From: Photorhabdus noenieputensis
GTDB lineage: Bacteria > Pseudomonadota > Gammaproteobacteria > Enterobacterales > Enterobacteriaceae
Direction of reading: 5' to 3'
Length of the DNA stretch: 64,000 nt
NCBI RefSeq assembly: GCF_018448935.1
Contig: NZ_RCWC01000015.1
Span: forward strand, 1 to 64,000
Of the stretch, positions 11,301 through 21,200 are shown piece by piece. Made by a program: the position numbers and the translations under genes. The notes beneath the pieces were generated by a model. The model searched no databases. It was not told where the DNA came from and worked only from the letters and a program-made list of their open reading frames with translations. Each line of letters begins with the position of its first letter. Position 1 is the stretch's first letter.

Positions 11301-14300
11301 CACGTTACCCACATCGGAAATAAGCAGACCGACTGTGGTACCGTCGCCCACTTTGGTCAGAATATTGCCTTTACCAGACAAAATACCGGCGGTCGTTGAG
11401 TTGCCCACGTGCGTAATCACGTTCGCTTTCGCCGCCGCAACCACCCCCATAAAATCATTACCCACTTTGGTAACGATATTGGCCTCACCCAGAGCTAACA
11501 CCCCTGTTAAGCCATCCCCCACATGGGTCATCATATTGGCTTTACCAAACATGGCTGCCAGGGTTGTCCCCTCACCGACTTTGGTCATCACGTTTAGTTC
11601 ACCGGCAAACAAACCGATACTGGTGCCATTACCCACATGGGAATAGATATTGGCTTTCCCTATCATTAAGGCGGCGGTCAGGTCATTACCAACTTTGGTC
11701 AACACATTGGCACCGCCAATCATGGCGGCAAAGGTATTGCCATTCCCGACATGGGTAAAGATATTGGCTTTACCGATCATCGCCGCCAAAGTCATGCCAT
11801 TACCCACTTTCGTGGCGAGATTGCCCTTTGCCAGCATCAGCGCAACACTTGCGCCATCCCCAATATGAGTAAACACATTGCCTGCGGCTACCATCAAGGC
11901 CAGCGCGTCACCGTCACCCACTTTGGTAAAGACGTTCACTGCACCGCCCATTAATGCCCAGGCATCCCCTTTGCCGACCTGGGTAAACAGGTTGCCCGCG
12001 CCAATCATGGCCGCAATCGCTGTACCATCCCCGACTTTGGTGAAGATATTGCCTGCCGCGGCCATCACGCCCAGTGTCAAACCGTCGCCGACATGGGTCA
12101 GCACGTTGCCGACGCCGAACATGATGCCGGTCGTGTCACCCTGTCCGACTTTGGTCAAGACATTCGCGCCGCCCAGCATAACGCCCGTGGTATTGCCGTC
12201 ACCGATATGCGTAAGGATATTCGCACCGCCGCCCATGACCGCCAGCGCATGGCCTTGCCCTTTCTTGGTGAAGATGTTGGTGCCGCCCAACGCAATAGCA
12301 GTGGTGTTGGCCGTTTCAGTCTCATCACTGAGATGGGTGATAAGATTGGCACCACCGAACATACCGGAAACCAGATCTCCCGCACCGAGCTTAGTCAGTA
12401 CGTTAGCTCCGCCCAAAAATACGGCGGAGATATCCCCTGTTCCCGCCTGAGTGATGACGTTAAAACCGCCCGCACCGGACCAGTTCCCATTGCCATTACC
12501 AATTTGGGTATGCGTGTTGTACCCGCCCAACATCAGTACCCGGCTGTTACCGCTGCCTTTGTGGATCGAGATATTGCCATAGGACAGAAGATGAGCCAGA
12601 TATTGTCCATCCCCAACCCGCACAAGAACATTTACCGCGCCACCGGCGTAAACCTCCATTTTCCCGCGCTGGCCTTGGTGAACCAAAACATTGGCTAAAC
12701 CCGCGCCATGAAATGTCAGATCGCCCTTTTCACCACTTTTTACAATGACGTTAGCTGCACCAGCACCATCAAAATTGGTATCACCGAATTTTGAGCCATG
12801 CAGAATAATGTTAGCCGCTCCCGCGCCTGTGAAATTAATATTACCGTTCGTCACATTAGATGTAATAACGTTTCCACCACCTGCACCGATGAAATAAATA
12901 TTACCTGAACTATCACCGCCATTCTTTGATGATTTGATAAGATCTTGCTCTGAATAACCTTCAAGATCAGTTAAACTATCAGCAATATCATCTATTACAT
13001 TTAAATCATAGTGAAGTTGACTTAACGTATAACCAGCTCCTATTGATCGATAACCGCTAGGATAGGAAAAACTTTCATCCGCTAAACGGTGAGTATGGTC
13101 ACCTGTTTTATACCAGGATTTTGCAATATATTTCAGCTTCCCTGTTTCATAATCATTCGCCAACTTAACTTCAACCACTTTGGTATAAGGAGCCAGAAAT
13201 ATTGCATATACATAAGTATTCGGTTGTTCGTTTGATTTTACCGGAGAGACATCAATTTTCAGGCCATTAGAAGAGATCGCATATCCTCCTATTTTGGCGC
13301 TACCTAGGGTGACATCTTCCGCCTTAACGTTGGCACCGACAGAATAATTTACCCATTTATCGTTTAATAATGCCTCCTCAACACCTTGTATCGTGGTTTC
13401 TTGTCGATATATAAAATTAATATCGCCAAGCGTAATAGCGCCTTCCCCTTTAACAGGGATAAATCCATTATTTACATTGATATTTTCTTTGGCAATATCC
13501 TTAAGATGATTACCTTCCTTATACCAAGAAGTGGCATAATAACGGAGCTTACCGGTATCAGGATTATTCTGTAGCCGTACAGCGACAACTTTAGTATTAA
13601 CATTATTGGCAATAGCAAAGAGGTAAGTATCAGGCTCTACAGCGGATTTAATTGCTTTAACTTGCTGAGATTGTTGAATCCAGCGCCCCTCCATTGTTGC
13701 TGATATCATAACAATATCTTTAGCCTGAGCAAATTCTATTTCATTTCTCGCACCTGCTCGGGTAATTTCGTTATAAGTCCCTGCACCAGTAAAATGAATA
13801 TTACCGTGGGCGACATCAGAATAGAGTTTGTTATAACCACCCGCGCCTTCAAAAGTAATATCGCCCTGTGTCTGTCCATATTCATCTTCGCTGTGGCGTA
13901 TACGCTCAATGCGATTCGCTGCTCCCGCGCCACTTAAGATAATGTTACCTTCTCTACCTTTACGTACGATATGATTATCAGCACCAACACCATTCAAAAT
14001 GACGTCACCGCTTTCTATCCGCGAATCGATACTGTTTGCAGCACCTGCGCCGTTAAATGTCACATCTCCTTGAGTACCCTCATAATGATTATACCAAGTA
14101 CGGTCAATTTCATTAGCCGCTCCCGCACCGGCAAAATAGACATTTCCCTGATCTGTTTCATGCCATAATTTATTGTATCCACCAGCCCCTTTAAAATTTG
14201 TATCTCCAGATAAACCTTTCCGAGTCAGTTTGTTATAACCAGCAGCACCCGAATAATATAAATTTCCTGTTTCACCGATGTGATCAATAAAAGCCGTACC

Positions 14301-14555
14301 AGATGCACCGGAAAATGACAGGCCGCCATTTCCCGTTTTACGAATACCGGTATAACCTGAAGCTCCCTTTATCGAAAGTTCACCATTGGTATGGTATACA
14401 TCGACCTTTAATGAACCAACAGTAACATCATCATCGCCACCATAAGCATAAACTTCACCACCAACACCAATAGCAGTAATATTGTTACCGCCATTATCGT
14501 CGTAATATTTCCCAGTAAAGAAGTACTCTGTACTTCTATTTGATGATTTCCCCAT
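2334..14555 (-). CDS. rtxA: MARTX toxin with SHE-like and alpha/beta-hydrolase effector domains
   Basis: A giant secreted toxin of 4073 residues. The ATG at 14555 is preceded by AGGA; a TTG one codon upstream is not needed. Rough domains: A repeats (GAGxxNxI/L type) 1-650; B repeats (NVxTKVGxG/THVGDG, about 19-20 residues each) 670-1330; two copies of a 'NGDFEQ..WQSTND' lectin-like module 1435-1720; Ala/Glu/Gln/Lys coiled coil 1735-1960; linker with GETGSHIDPE; an unassigned effector 2005-2665 with VVTGASGSTN and DGGHSVNE; an alpha/beta hydrolase about 2690-2990 with HGYSVGG (Ser near 2848), as in the MARTX ABH phospholipase; CPD about 3000-3200 with VGHGR and IVGCSL (His near 3062, Cys near 3108); C-terminal GGxGxD repeats about 3706-3950. 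CPD autoprocessing and ABH activity are family knowledge. It is second in the tandem pair and lies behind a decayed rtxC. Confidence 0.93.
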   Translation of the reverse strand: MGKSSNRSTEYFFTGKYYDDNGGNNITAIGVGGEVYAYGGDDDVTVGSLKVDVYHTNGELSIKGASGYTGIRKTGNGGLSFSGASGTAFIDHIGETGNLYYSGAAGYNKLTRKGLSGDTNFKGAGGYNKLWHETDQGNVYFAGAGAANEIDRTWYNHYEGTQGDVTFNGAGAANSIDSRIESGDVILNGVGADNHIVRKGREGNIILSGAGAANRIERIRHSEDEYGQTQGDITFEGAGGYNKLYSDVAHGNIHFTGAGTYNEITRAGARNEIEFAQAKDIVMISATMEGRWIQQSQQVKAIKSAVEPDTYLFAIANNVNTKVVAVRLQNNPDTGKLRYYATSWYKEGNHLKDIAKENINVNNGFIPVKGEGAITLGDINFIYRQETTIQGVEEALLNDKWVNYSVGANVKAEDVTLGSAKIGGYAISSNGLKIDVSPVKSNEQPNTYVYAIFLAPYTKVVEVKLANDYETGKLKYIAKSWYKTGDHTHRLADESFSYPSGYRSIGAGYTLSQLHYDLNVIDDIADSLTDLEGYSEQDLIKSSKNGGDSSGNIYFIGAGGGNVITSNVTNGNINFTGAGAANIILHGSKFGDTNFDGAGAANVIVKSGEKGDLTFHGAGLANVLVHQGQRGKMEVYAGGAVNVLVRVGDGQYLAHLLSYGNISIHKGSGNSRVLMLGGYNTHTQIGNGNGNWSGAGGFNVITQAGTGDISAVFLGGANVLTKLGAGDLVSGMFGGANLITHLSDETETANTTAIALGGTNIFTKKGQGHALAVMGGGANILTHIGDGNTTGVMLGGANVLTKVGQGDTTGIMFGVGNVLTHVGDGLTLGVMAAAGNIFTKVGDGTAIAAMIGAGNLFTQVGKGDAWALMGGAVNVFTKVGDGDALALMVAAGNVFTHIGDGASVALMLAKGNLATKVGNGMTLAAMIGKANIFTHVGNGNTFAAMIGGANVLTKVGNDLTAALMIGKANIYSHVGNGTSIGLFAGELNVMTKVGEGTTLAAMFGKANMMTHVGDGLTGVLALGEANIVTKVGNDFMGVVAAAKANVITHVGNSTTAGILSGKGNILTKVGDGTTVGLLISDVGNVMTHVGEGTTVGFAKGKANIITKVGNGTGVNAVWGEANILTQVGNGDRYNFAKGQANLITKVGNGQELTVVQGNANIITHVGNGNDYTGAWGQANIITKVGDGRNVVLAKGKANLVTQVGKGDSFNALWSEGNVVTKVGDGVQVTAAKGKANITTTVGNGLNVTAAHGDANINTHVGNGVSVNVAWGKYNVNTQVGDGLNIAVMKGKGNANIHVGDGLGINASYARNNVVVKIGNGDFYSFSATESDKLASLFEHIKQTTLGVGGSQAINYLVHGDEANTSGTHKGRGAINLAEISAIDGFQMDEITPISSDLNHCFNGAITAVETPDVSSIEGALSQKTLSVPDQLDQNENLIVNGDFEQGNQGWQSTNDIEAYLPASAYGLDNTGDGERVSKFDVDKNTVIWQELQNLSEGEVVSLTFDFMSHFEMVERDLSDSGIVVLWNGESVFSASGPRAIRRTQKLDLMAKAGTNRIEFKGTGQDDGFSYILDNIVVKSDTSLVVNNDFEQSKLDWQSTNDIAAYRPVGAEGPNNTRYGERVSELDVDKNTTIYQDLQNRSEGEIISLSFDFANRPDAYSADNGMDVFWNGKLVFSTFGDAAKWQNKTLELIAKAGSNRIEFKGTGLNDGVGYILDNVIAKSESPRQANIITEHVKQDKAAQNALNDKEKAEKDRQLLEQEKEKQQAAIAKSQSQLELTDQAALGQNGLTQRNAIEAEAQAETDELVSMTQGLEVFDDYADYSGQSGDQWRNQFASQFLNRAQDQLNYTKFITQKKLANAQQSITDNQQQVKEAVKKSEVGVAQSEQHHASAKQDIAEAQKKAELRKEEALLQQQRANEAENDANIAYQGAECRGKRDIAVAENKIAQVQENVRGAKQSDSKPDRTGAGGSGLSGNAYQSTGAGETGSHIDPELIPEVEKRFYKGLTEEELQALESAKQAVDRLQINASIRAENTGVLTTSKFVKVQFDNMVMPTSSSLDKFVRKLPRISGINLESLGNDAKVEQKNSAIFDSAKFNLLKEGNKLFIKSNVRTLGRQRQLSKALVAVRDIFYKTMSHFDEEHVLQFEQALSHWQQRSPKEFSLRISQVNLIRFKMGRMMEHLQAHRAESAGILGIAVAPQHAEHLKQRAIFDGTGRIIGLKSNITQDEINQLIKWKITPLTRKNSTAEREAPKTESESLIVFMSRLEAANIPEAGPLIKRARELWLTGQVTSREIIRLFNDAISQLHAYPELHGLVLSLQADAHREKLTTQYIDNLFGRRFDSELAHTLVKTVSPDVIATSRQIGQFLVQEFELYMQSTVGSTVRDGQIAIRMQAFAEKIKKDIRPWFSRVPELTTFLQKPTFDNFKIMMTKVDNGFEMIKIPFLAVKMSNTDGMGLHLSQWKAEADIFYREQIYKARSTSSKLTNMADVTYKVKLTEQQTNDYGIALPYQPSGDQYEDFLYGRKVAAGRVLTPGQETTLERNALTQGHSVVTGASGSTNIMVHLNNYIASQDPTFSQEQAYLNTLVFLVFDGGHSVNESLVVYKALQKNGDERRQVLQNYTASYMDLMDIAGDKGELWINQALNNAFEKTQHLYRENTPEREQSDSPVEALQALSGKNGASESVLIEDDGTAPRDTDSLNPLTRFFNNELYGFKEDRRYISDETQTMLNDAVANGKSSKITLKGEGGRLTGYYHQGDIKPDDTSTAAEKKVVLFLHGSGLSAEEQTHDIQSHYQNQGIDMLAINMRGYGGSDGSPDEQGFYQDARTMFRYLVQDRGINPGNIIIHGYSVGGPVAADLARYAAQNNQAVSGLLLDRPISSMTKTITAHDVPNPGGMVGALAKAINGQFSVEKNLKGLPINTPIMLLTDNQSLGHEGEKLRARLTASGYRVSGEQTFYGHVESGALMNQYADRIVSTFSDFQNRNRDVVNSSLQKSDNRGTRFGSQIIIQMENDPTVAKAAINLASKHPASSVVVKLDADGKYHVIYGDLARLSGKLRWQIVGHGRNGSAQNNTRLSGYSADELARKLKQFSQNFNQAGKPDRISIVGCSLISDDKRNGFAYRFITALDKQGIRSDVSVRRSEVAVDATGRKFTRDKNNQWVNKLDDNKLVLRWNEQGELTTTTEKLRRGVAESDINLAKVGYTEADSVTRGAIADNHDVFIAPGRRKNRVELGSNPQSEPLSYAGNIQVNVGDGEFTSINWGTSNVGIKVGTGGFKSLAFGDNNVMVHIGDGDSKYSVNLSGYQAFEGAQMFIGNRNVSFNQGRSNDLIVMMDKSIPTPPLVNPFDGAARIAGVLKSIAHSGEERNWLAAQNQQWTLSGATKFVQDMSGLDQTSSVDYKTLVDLDSQIERSSRGLKSDTEAALNKKYHQWLSGHGNNIDTKKMSRADKFRQANEKLAFNFAVGGQGADIQVTTGSWNFMFGDHIQSILDTNLGSLFGLMTQQYSTTGLAKTTFTYNLQDLPRQLKNKLIGRLASVNADTTLADIFGVDYTSEGHIAARTGEPVDGKDILREMLEVIKQFGGDQLRIFTDPDKLIDGLKQNADMSADGIESFLVSHGLKEKAPDENQEKSVPGAINSENIQANNKPDRALGFNSLNLPNLFATIFSQDKQQEMKSLVTNLKENLTADLLNMEQRTFDFLRNSGHLQGDSDIHISLGNYNFNWGGDGKDLGAYLGDNNNFWGGRGDDVYYSIGTSNIFTGGEGDDLGVLMGRENWMFGGNGDDTAVVAGRINHVFMGEGDDQTFVFGEGGVIDAGNGHDYVVTSGNYNQVDTGEDQDYAVTIGNNNRVELGEGNDFGRVFGNDNRIDGNIGDDVIKLMGYHAVINGGEGDDHLIAATISKFSQFDGGDGQDLLVLGGYQNHFQGGAGVDSFVVSSKVIDSQIDDINAEDMIVFNDIDWQNLWFQRSGYDLVLSVNRRTQDKTAQSLFESVGSVTFSHYFNGNRAKIVTQMGRKDVSGEREFTALSDNAVDTLIQAMSNFAPTAGDNGFIEGLDSREKMAITTAWADTTIGKGKFA

Positions 14556-14583
14556 CAATAGTCCTTTAATTTATTATTGAGGT

Positions 14584-14720
14584 TAAACAGAAAACCACTG
14601 CACCTAACGAAGAGGGCAGTTATTTTGAATATTAAAATTCTCACGAAACAGTAAAATCTTCTGACTTTTTAATAGCAAAAAATTAAATAGAGAAAAAACG
14701 CTATTAAAATTAACATCAGA
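14584..14720 (-). pseudogene. Decayed 3' end of a second rtxC
   Basis: From 14584 the + strand aligns without gaps to the 3' end of intact rtxC from 27474. Both read ..AAACAxAAAACCACTGxACCT.ACGAA.. and later ..TTCTGACxTTT.... with matching spacing for over 100 bases. The copy has drifted toward A/T, has lost the coding frame and fades out beyond about 14720. It lies immediately upstream of the second toxin, exactly where rtxC lies upstream of the first. It is therefore a relic of a duplicated rtxC-rtxA unit. Confidence 0.85.
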
Positions 14721-15171
14721 TATTGTTTACATGAATTGATCAGACATACTTTTTTCCAAAAGTAATTTGTTAATAAAACGGATATAACAAGAAAAGCACC
14801 GAGTTCAGAAAAGTTTCAATTTGATGCATTTATAAACACCTTAAAACAAATCCATTGAAAGAGATAAATAAAAAATTCAAAAAAATCGTTAACGCAGACG
14901 TTTTTTTCCACGATAATATTGAAAATACAGGGAAGATAATAAAGTAACGACTAAACTAAGATATAACATTTCATCAATTACGATCAATTATTTTATTCCA
15001 TTTGCATAAATAACCACACGGATTATAACGATTAAAGCAATATAAGTAAATGAGATAATAATATCCTACTTTTTCAGTCAGGAAATAATAATGATAAATG
15101 AAATTCATTAATAAAAATAACCATTAATCAGTGAATAACCGATAATATAATGAACATTCATTATTCAGCAG
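14721..15171. other. AT-rich intergenic region between the two MARTX genes
   Basis: About 450 bases, strongly A/T-biased, with no convincing ORF. By position it would have carried the rest of the lost rtxC copy. A promoter for the downstream toxin could lie here, but no clear -35/-10 pair stands out. Confidence 0.6.
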
Positions 15172-15203
15172 TAAAAATGGCTTATCAATTCTGTAAGCCA
15201 CTT
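15172..15203 (-). terminator. Rho-independent terminator of the upstream MARTX gene
   Basis: On the minus strand TGGCTTA (from 15200) pairs with TAAGCCA (15184-15178) and is followed by TTTTTAC. It lies about 40 bases past the stop codon of the toxin. It should separate the two toxin transcripts, so the second toxin needs its own promoter or readthrough. Confidence 0.7.
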
Positions 15204-15239
15204 TTATTACTCATTTTCCTTTCATTCTAGCGAATTACA

Positions 15240-18200
15240 TTACGCAAATTGCGCCTTACCAATAGTCGTATCTGACCACGCTGTTGTAATGGCAATTTTC
15301 GCCTTACTATCCAAATTTTCAATAAAACCATTATCGCCCGCTGTCGGCGCAAAACTGCTCATTGATTGGATTAAGGTATCAACCGCATTATCCGATAGCG
15401 CCGTAAACTCACGCTCCCCCGATGCATTCTTATCCCCCATCTGCGCCACCAGTTTGGCACGATTACCATTAAAGTAATTGCTAAAAGTGACTGAACCTAT
15501 TGATTCAAATACCCCCTGAGCGGTTTTATCTTCGGTATGGCGGTTTACTGATAACACCAGATCATATCCGCTACGCTGAAACCACAGGTTTTGCCAATCA
15601 AGACTATCAAAGACAATCATATCTTCTGCATTGATATCATCAATCTGGCTGTCAATCACCTTACCGTTGACCACAAAGCTGTCTACGCCGGTACCACCTT
15701 GGAAGCGGTTCTGATAACCCCCTAATACCAGTAGATCCTGACCATCACCGCCATTAAACTGGCTGAACTTCGAAATAGTGGCCGCTATCAAATGGTCATC
15801 ACCTTCTCCACCATTAATCACCGCATGGTAACCCATCAGTTTAATCACATCGTTACCGGCGTTGCCGTCAATTTGGTTGTCATTACCGAATACTCTGGCA
15901 AAGTCATGGCCTTCACCTAACTCAACTCGGTTGTTATTACCAATGGTCACGGCATAATCTTGATCTTCCCCGGTATCTACCCGGTTGTAGTTGCCTGAGG
16001 TGACAACGTAATCCTGGCCCTTATCGGTATTAATTAAACCACCTTCGCCAAAAACAAACGTCTGGTCATTACCTTCCCCCATGAACACATGGTTAATGCG
16101 ACCAGCTACCACTGCGGTGTCATCGCCATTACCGCCAAACATCCAGTTCTCACGTCCCATCAGGACGCCCAGATCATTACCTGTACCGCCCGCAAAGATG
16201 TTGGAAGTACCGATTGAATAATAAACATCATCTCCGCGACCACCCCAGAAGTTGTTGTTATCTCCCAAATAGGCACCCAGATCTTTACCATCACCGCCCC
16301 AGTTGAAGTTGTAGTTCCCCAACGATACATGGATATCGCCATCCCCTTGCAGATGACCGCTGTTACGCAAGAAATCAAACGTTTTCTGCTCCATATTGAG
16401 CAAATCTGCGGTTAGATTTTCTTTCAGATTGGTCACTAATGACTTCATCTCTTGTTGTTTATCTTCGCTGAACATCGTCGCAAACAAGTTAGGCAAATTC
16501 AGCGAATTAAAGCCCGATGCACGCTCTGGTTTGGCGCTCTCCGTCTCCACAGTCGCTGGCGTGCTGCTCTGCGCTTTCTCATTTTCATCAGGTTCTTTCT
16601 GTTTCAGGCCATGACTCTCAGCAAAGGATTTAATACCATCCGTCCCCATATTGAGGTGAGATTTCAGGCCGTCGAGCAATTTATCTGGATCAGTGAAAAT
16701 TTTCAGTTGCTCACCACCGAATTTTCCAATGACTTCAATCATCTCTTTTAAAATAGCCACACCATCCACCGACTCGTCTCCACGGGAAACAATGCGACCA
16801 TCCGCAGTGTAATCCACACCAAAGATATCCGCTAACGTGGTATCTGCATTCACACTGGCTAACCGGCCAAGCAATTTATTCTTAAGCTGACGAGGCAAAT
16901 CCTGCGGATTATAGGTAAACGTTGTTTTCGCTATGCCGGTTGTCGAGTATTGCTGAGTCATTAAACTAAACAACGACCCCAGGTTAGTGTCCAGAATCGA
17001 CTGGATATTATCACCGAACATAAAGTTCCAGTTGCCCGTGGTCACTTGAATATCCGCCCCTTGGCCCCCTACTGCAAAGTTGAATGCCAGTTTTTCATTG
17101 GCCTGACGGAATTTATCTGCACGGCTCATTTTGCCCATATCAACACTGTTGCCATTATTGCTTAGCCACTGATTGAATTTCTTATTCAACGCAGCTTCCG
17201 TATCACTTCTCAGACCACGGCTACTACGCTCATACTGAGAACCCAAATCAACTAGAGTCTTATAGTCAACGCTGCTGGTTTGGTCCAAACCAGACATATC
17301 CTGAACAAATTTTTTCGCACCAGTGATTGTCCATTGCTGATCTTGTGCTGCTAGCCACTCCTGCTCTTCACCAGCATGGGCAATGCTTTGCAATACACCG
17401 GAAATACGGGCTGCGCCATCAAATGGATTAACCAACGGTGGTGTTGGCAAGGATTTATCCATCATCACAATCAAGTCATTACTACGGCCTTGGTTGAAGC
17501 TGACGTTACGATTGCCAATAAACATTTGCGCACCTTCAAGCGCCTGATAACCTGCAATATCGAAGCTGTGTTTACTGTCACCATTGCCGATGTGCGCCAT
17601 CACATTATTATCTCCGAAGACCAATGACTTAAAGCCACCAGTACCTACTTTGATGCCAACGTTCGATGTTCCCCAATTGAGCGCCGTAAATTCACCATTC
17701 CCCACATCTACCTGAATATTACCCGAGTAACTCAGTTGGCTATTCGATATATGATTTGAATCGGTTTCAATTTTATTTTTGCGCTTCTCTGGTGCGGTGA
17801 AAATATCTGCATTATCCACAATCGCACCTTTGGCTAGCGTATCGGCATCCGCTATACCGACACGAGAAAGATTGATATCGCTTTCAGCAATATTGCGACG
17901 CACTCGCTCTGAATGAGTTTCAAGTTCGCCTTTTTCATTCCAACTTAAGACGACTTTGTTATCAGTCAGGTTATTGATCCATTGGTTATTTTCATTCTGG
18001 GTAAATTTACGGCCAGTCACATCAACGGCAACTTCACTACGACGAGCGGAAACAGTTGTGTGAATATCTTGCCCTTTTAAGGCGGTGATAAAGTGACGAG
18101 CAAAGCCATCTCGTTTGTCATCATTAATCAGCGAGCAACCCACGATGCTAATGTGGTCTGGTTTACCCACTTGGCTAAAGTTCTGAATAAATTGTTTGAG

Positions 18201-21200
18201 TTTTGTTGCCAACTCATCGGCACTGTAACCACTCAGACGAGTGTTATTCTGCTCTGATTCGCTACGACCATGCCCGACAATCTGCCAGCGTAACTTGCCT
18301 GATGGTTTAAATTGAGAGGCATCACCATAGACAACACGGTATTTACCCTCAGAATCAAGCTGAACAACTACGCTGGAATCTGGGTGTTTACCCGCCAAAT
18401 TCGCCGCTGCTTTGGCGGCGACAGGATCATCCTCCATCTGGATAATGATTTGACCATCAAAGCGGGTTTCTCGGCCGTCAGTTTGTGATGTGACTGAAAT
18501 GCGCTCCCAAGATTCGACATTTTTGTTTTTTAGCACAGCGTCCGATGATAATTTTTCCAGCACAGATACCGTAGCATCACCATTCTTCGAGCCTTTCAGT
18601 GTCAATTTACTGACGGTTGGGTCAGCAAATATCTTATCAATATTCAACTGTACGGAACTGGCTGCTTGTTTAAAGTTGTTGCTTTCAACTTCAACAAAAA
18701 CCTTTTGGCCTTTCTTATCCATGACTTCCAGAGTGATGACATCTTCACGGTAATCCGCAATCCACCCTTCGATACCTGAATCCAGCGAAAACATTATTTC
18801 CTGCTCTTTCAGCGCGTGCAATACATGACTTTGTTCACCCTCACGCGCCTGTTTCCAAGTATTGTCATAACCCGTAATAGCGCTATCTTCAAATGTATTA
18901 TAGTTAATATTGAAGCTCGATTTTGCACTGTTCTCAGGGCTGGCAGAAGCATATTTATAACCTATAGGAGATCGATAACCCGTGATCACGCCCTTATGGA
19001 AAGAATCCATAAAACGGTGAAAATTATCATAGTTATCAAATGATTTAGCGCCAAAGTTAGGATCAAAGAATGACCAAATTGTTTGAGCTTCACCCTTATG
19101 TACAACAACTGACATGGCGTGATCTTCAGACATAAACATCATATAAGTCGATTGCTTCACATTGCGCAGTTGTTCCATAACAGATTCATAGCCATCAACC
19201 TCATAATTCAGCGGATCACCGATCCTCGCCCCGGTTAACCCATTTGCTTTTAGCCTTGCACTATAATCAATATTCCCCTTCGCTTTCTCGATCAAACTAC
19301 CGGCATCAAGATGTTGAAAATGTTGTATTGACAACAACTCTTCAATAGCCGGGCCGACTTTCTGACGGCGATATCGGTTAAGCAAAGAGGATTCAATAGA
19401 GTTAATATCAGTTTTTTTATTCACGGAGTTGTCGTTGTAGGCTTTAGCTACATCCTTCAACCACTCTATATAAGCTTTTCCGCCTCCTATGCCATTCACA
19501 CGTTCTTCCATCATATAGCGGGAAGACAGAGCAAAGCATATTCCTTCCAGAAACTCTTTGGACTGAACGTCATTACCATTGGTCACCAGCACATGACCAA
19601 TTTCTGGAACAAGCTTCTTAAGCTCTCCCAATAAATCTTCATTCTGACTAAAGTGGAATGAGTAATCAGCCAATTGTTTTCCATCCGCTTTAATGTCAAA
19701 AATGGTATAACCCACTTCCTGAAATAAACTTTTCTTTTCCACATTATGATCTTTGCTCTGAGAACCAGAAGGTGCCGACATATTCTCAATCGCCTGATGG
19801 ATCTTTCTTAAACCAGAGATATCAATACCTTTACCATTGTTCGATAAATCACTGGCTTTCAGATTCGAGAAAACGGCATCTGAAACATCTTGACCATATT
19901 CTTTAATAACCGCCGCTTTGATTTGTTCAATCGCTTTATCAGAATTTTCCGCTTTCTGGTTAATCTGAATATTTGCCTTCCCCCGAGTGACAAAATCACC
20001 ATTTTCATCAACATAAAGATGTTTCGAATCCTTAAGATTGGCACTGCTAAGCTTATCATACAGACTACTGAAATCGCCTTGCTCTGGGATTCTCACCGTG
20101 GATTCGGCAAACACCATCGACTCTTCAAAGCGCGTGTCAATTTGAGACAACAAAGCCTTCATTGCGGGTACACGACCTGAGTCTGGATGACCTAAGAGAT
20201 ATCCTTCAACCTGTTGGCGCAAATCGGATAATTTTCCTATCACATCCAGTTCATAGTCTTTTCTTCCTTGCCAAACATGGTGATAACTCTCTAATGCATC
20301 AATGACTTTTTGGTAACTGTCACCACGAATTTTACCTGCAACAGATGCGGCTTCCTGTAGCTCACTCACCGACATCAATTTTGGTATGGGCTTCCAGATG
20401 CCATTCACTTTCTCAGTAAAAATTCGGGTATGTCCCTGATGATGAGATATAACCTGATCTTCAATGAAATATAACTCATCAGGTAGCTGCGCATAATTGT
20501 TGTAATTAGCAAGAATAAAACGTTCAACTGCTTTAAGCAGATTATTACTGGTCGTATTTTTTACAATAATTCGCTTAAATTCATTGCCATTACCGGGCCA
20601 TGAACGCACTTCAAATCCTTCGTTACTCTTTTGCACTAATAAGTTACGTTCTGTACGTAATCCATAAAACGGCAATGCTTGATTCAGCATAGTATCGACA
20701 GCACTGAGCTTAATATCGAGATCAATAATGGTATCGTCTTTATAGCCATCAGGGTTAACCGCCAACCGTTTTTCTTGCTCTTCAATAGTCAAAGCATCAA
20801 ACCGCGCCCGCACAGTAATACCTGCCTCTGTTAATCTGCGGCCAATCGAGGCTGTAGGCAACCCTTTATATTCACTTGCCGGTTTATCCAACAATAGAAT
20901 TTTACCCACTAATCCTTCACGTTGCAGTTTACGCAATACAGGTAATTCAACATTCCAGAAATAGTTGCCAAGACGTAAGCCCCCCTCAGAGATCAAATAA
21001 ACATCACCACGTGATCCTGCGGCATAGACGGAACTCCAGAAACCAGTGTTGCTATACGTAGCAGCATCAATGGCCGCTCTTAGCGCTTTATGTCTATCAT
21101 TTTCATTATCGGAGAGGTATGTAATTTTCCATTTCATGAGGTGCTGATTGAGCTGAATCGCAAAAGCATTTCCCGGCACATCAACATCGTAAACAATTTT

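Noticed and set aside
10600-12560. Periodic units of about 57-60 bases suggesting a CRISPR-like array
   Set aside because: The periodicity is in the reading frame of the toxin (NVxTKVGxG repeats), repeats are imperfect, and no spacers or cas genes are present.
10539-12698. Long + strand ORFs (up to 201 codons) opposite the B repeats, mirrored at 23328-25586
   Set aside because: They are antisense shadows of a periodic, G/C-balanced coding repeat. They recur at the same offset in the twin toxin because the DNA is the same, and their peptides have no protein-like domain features.
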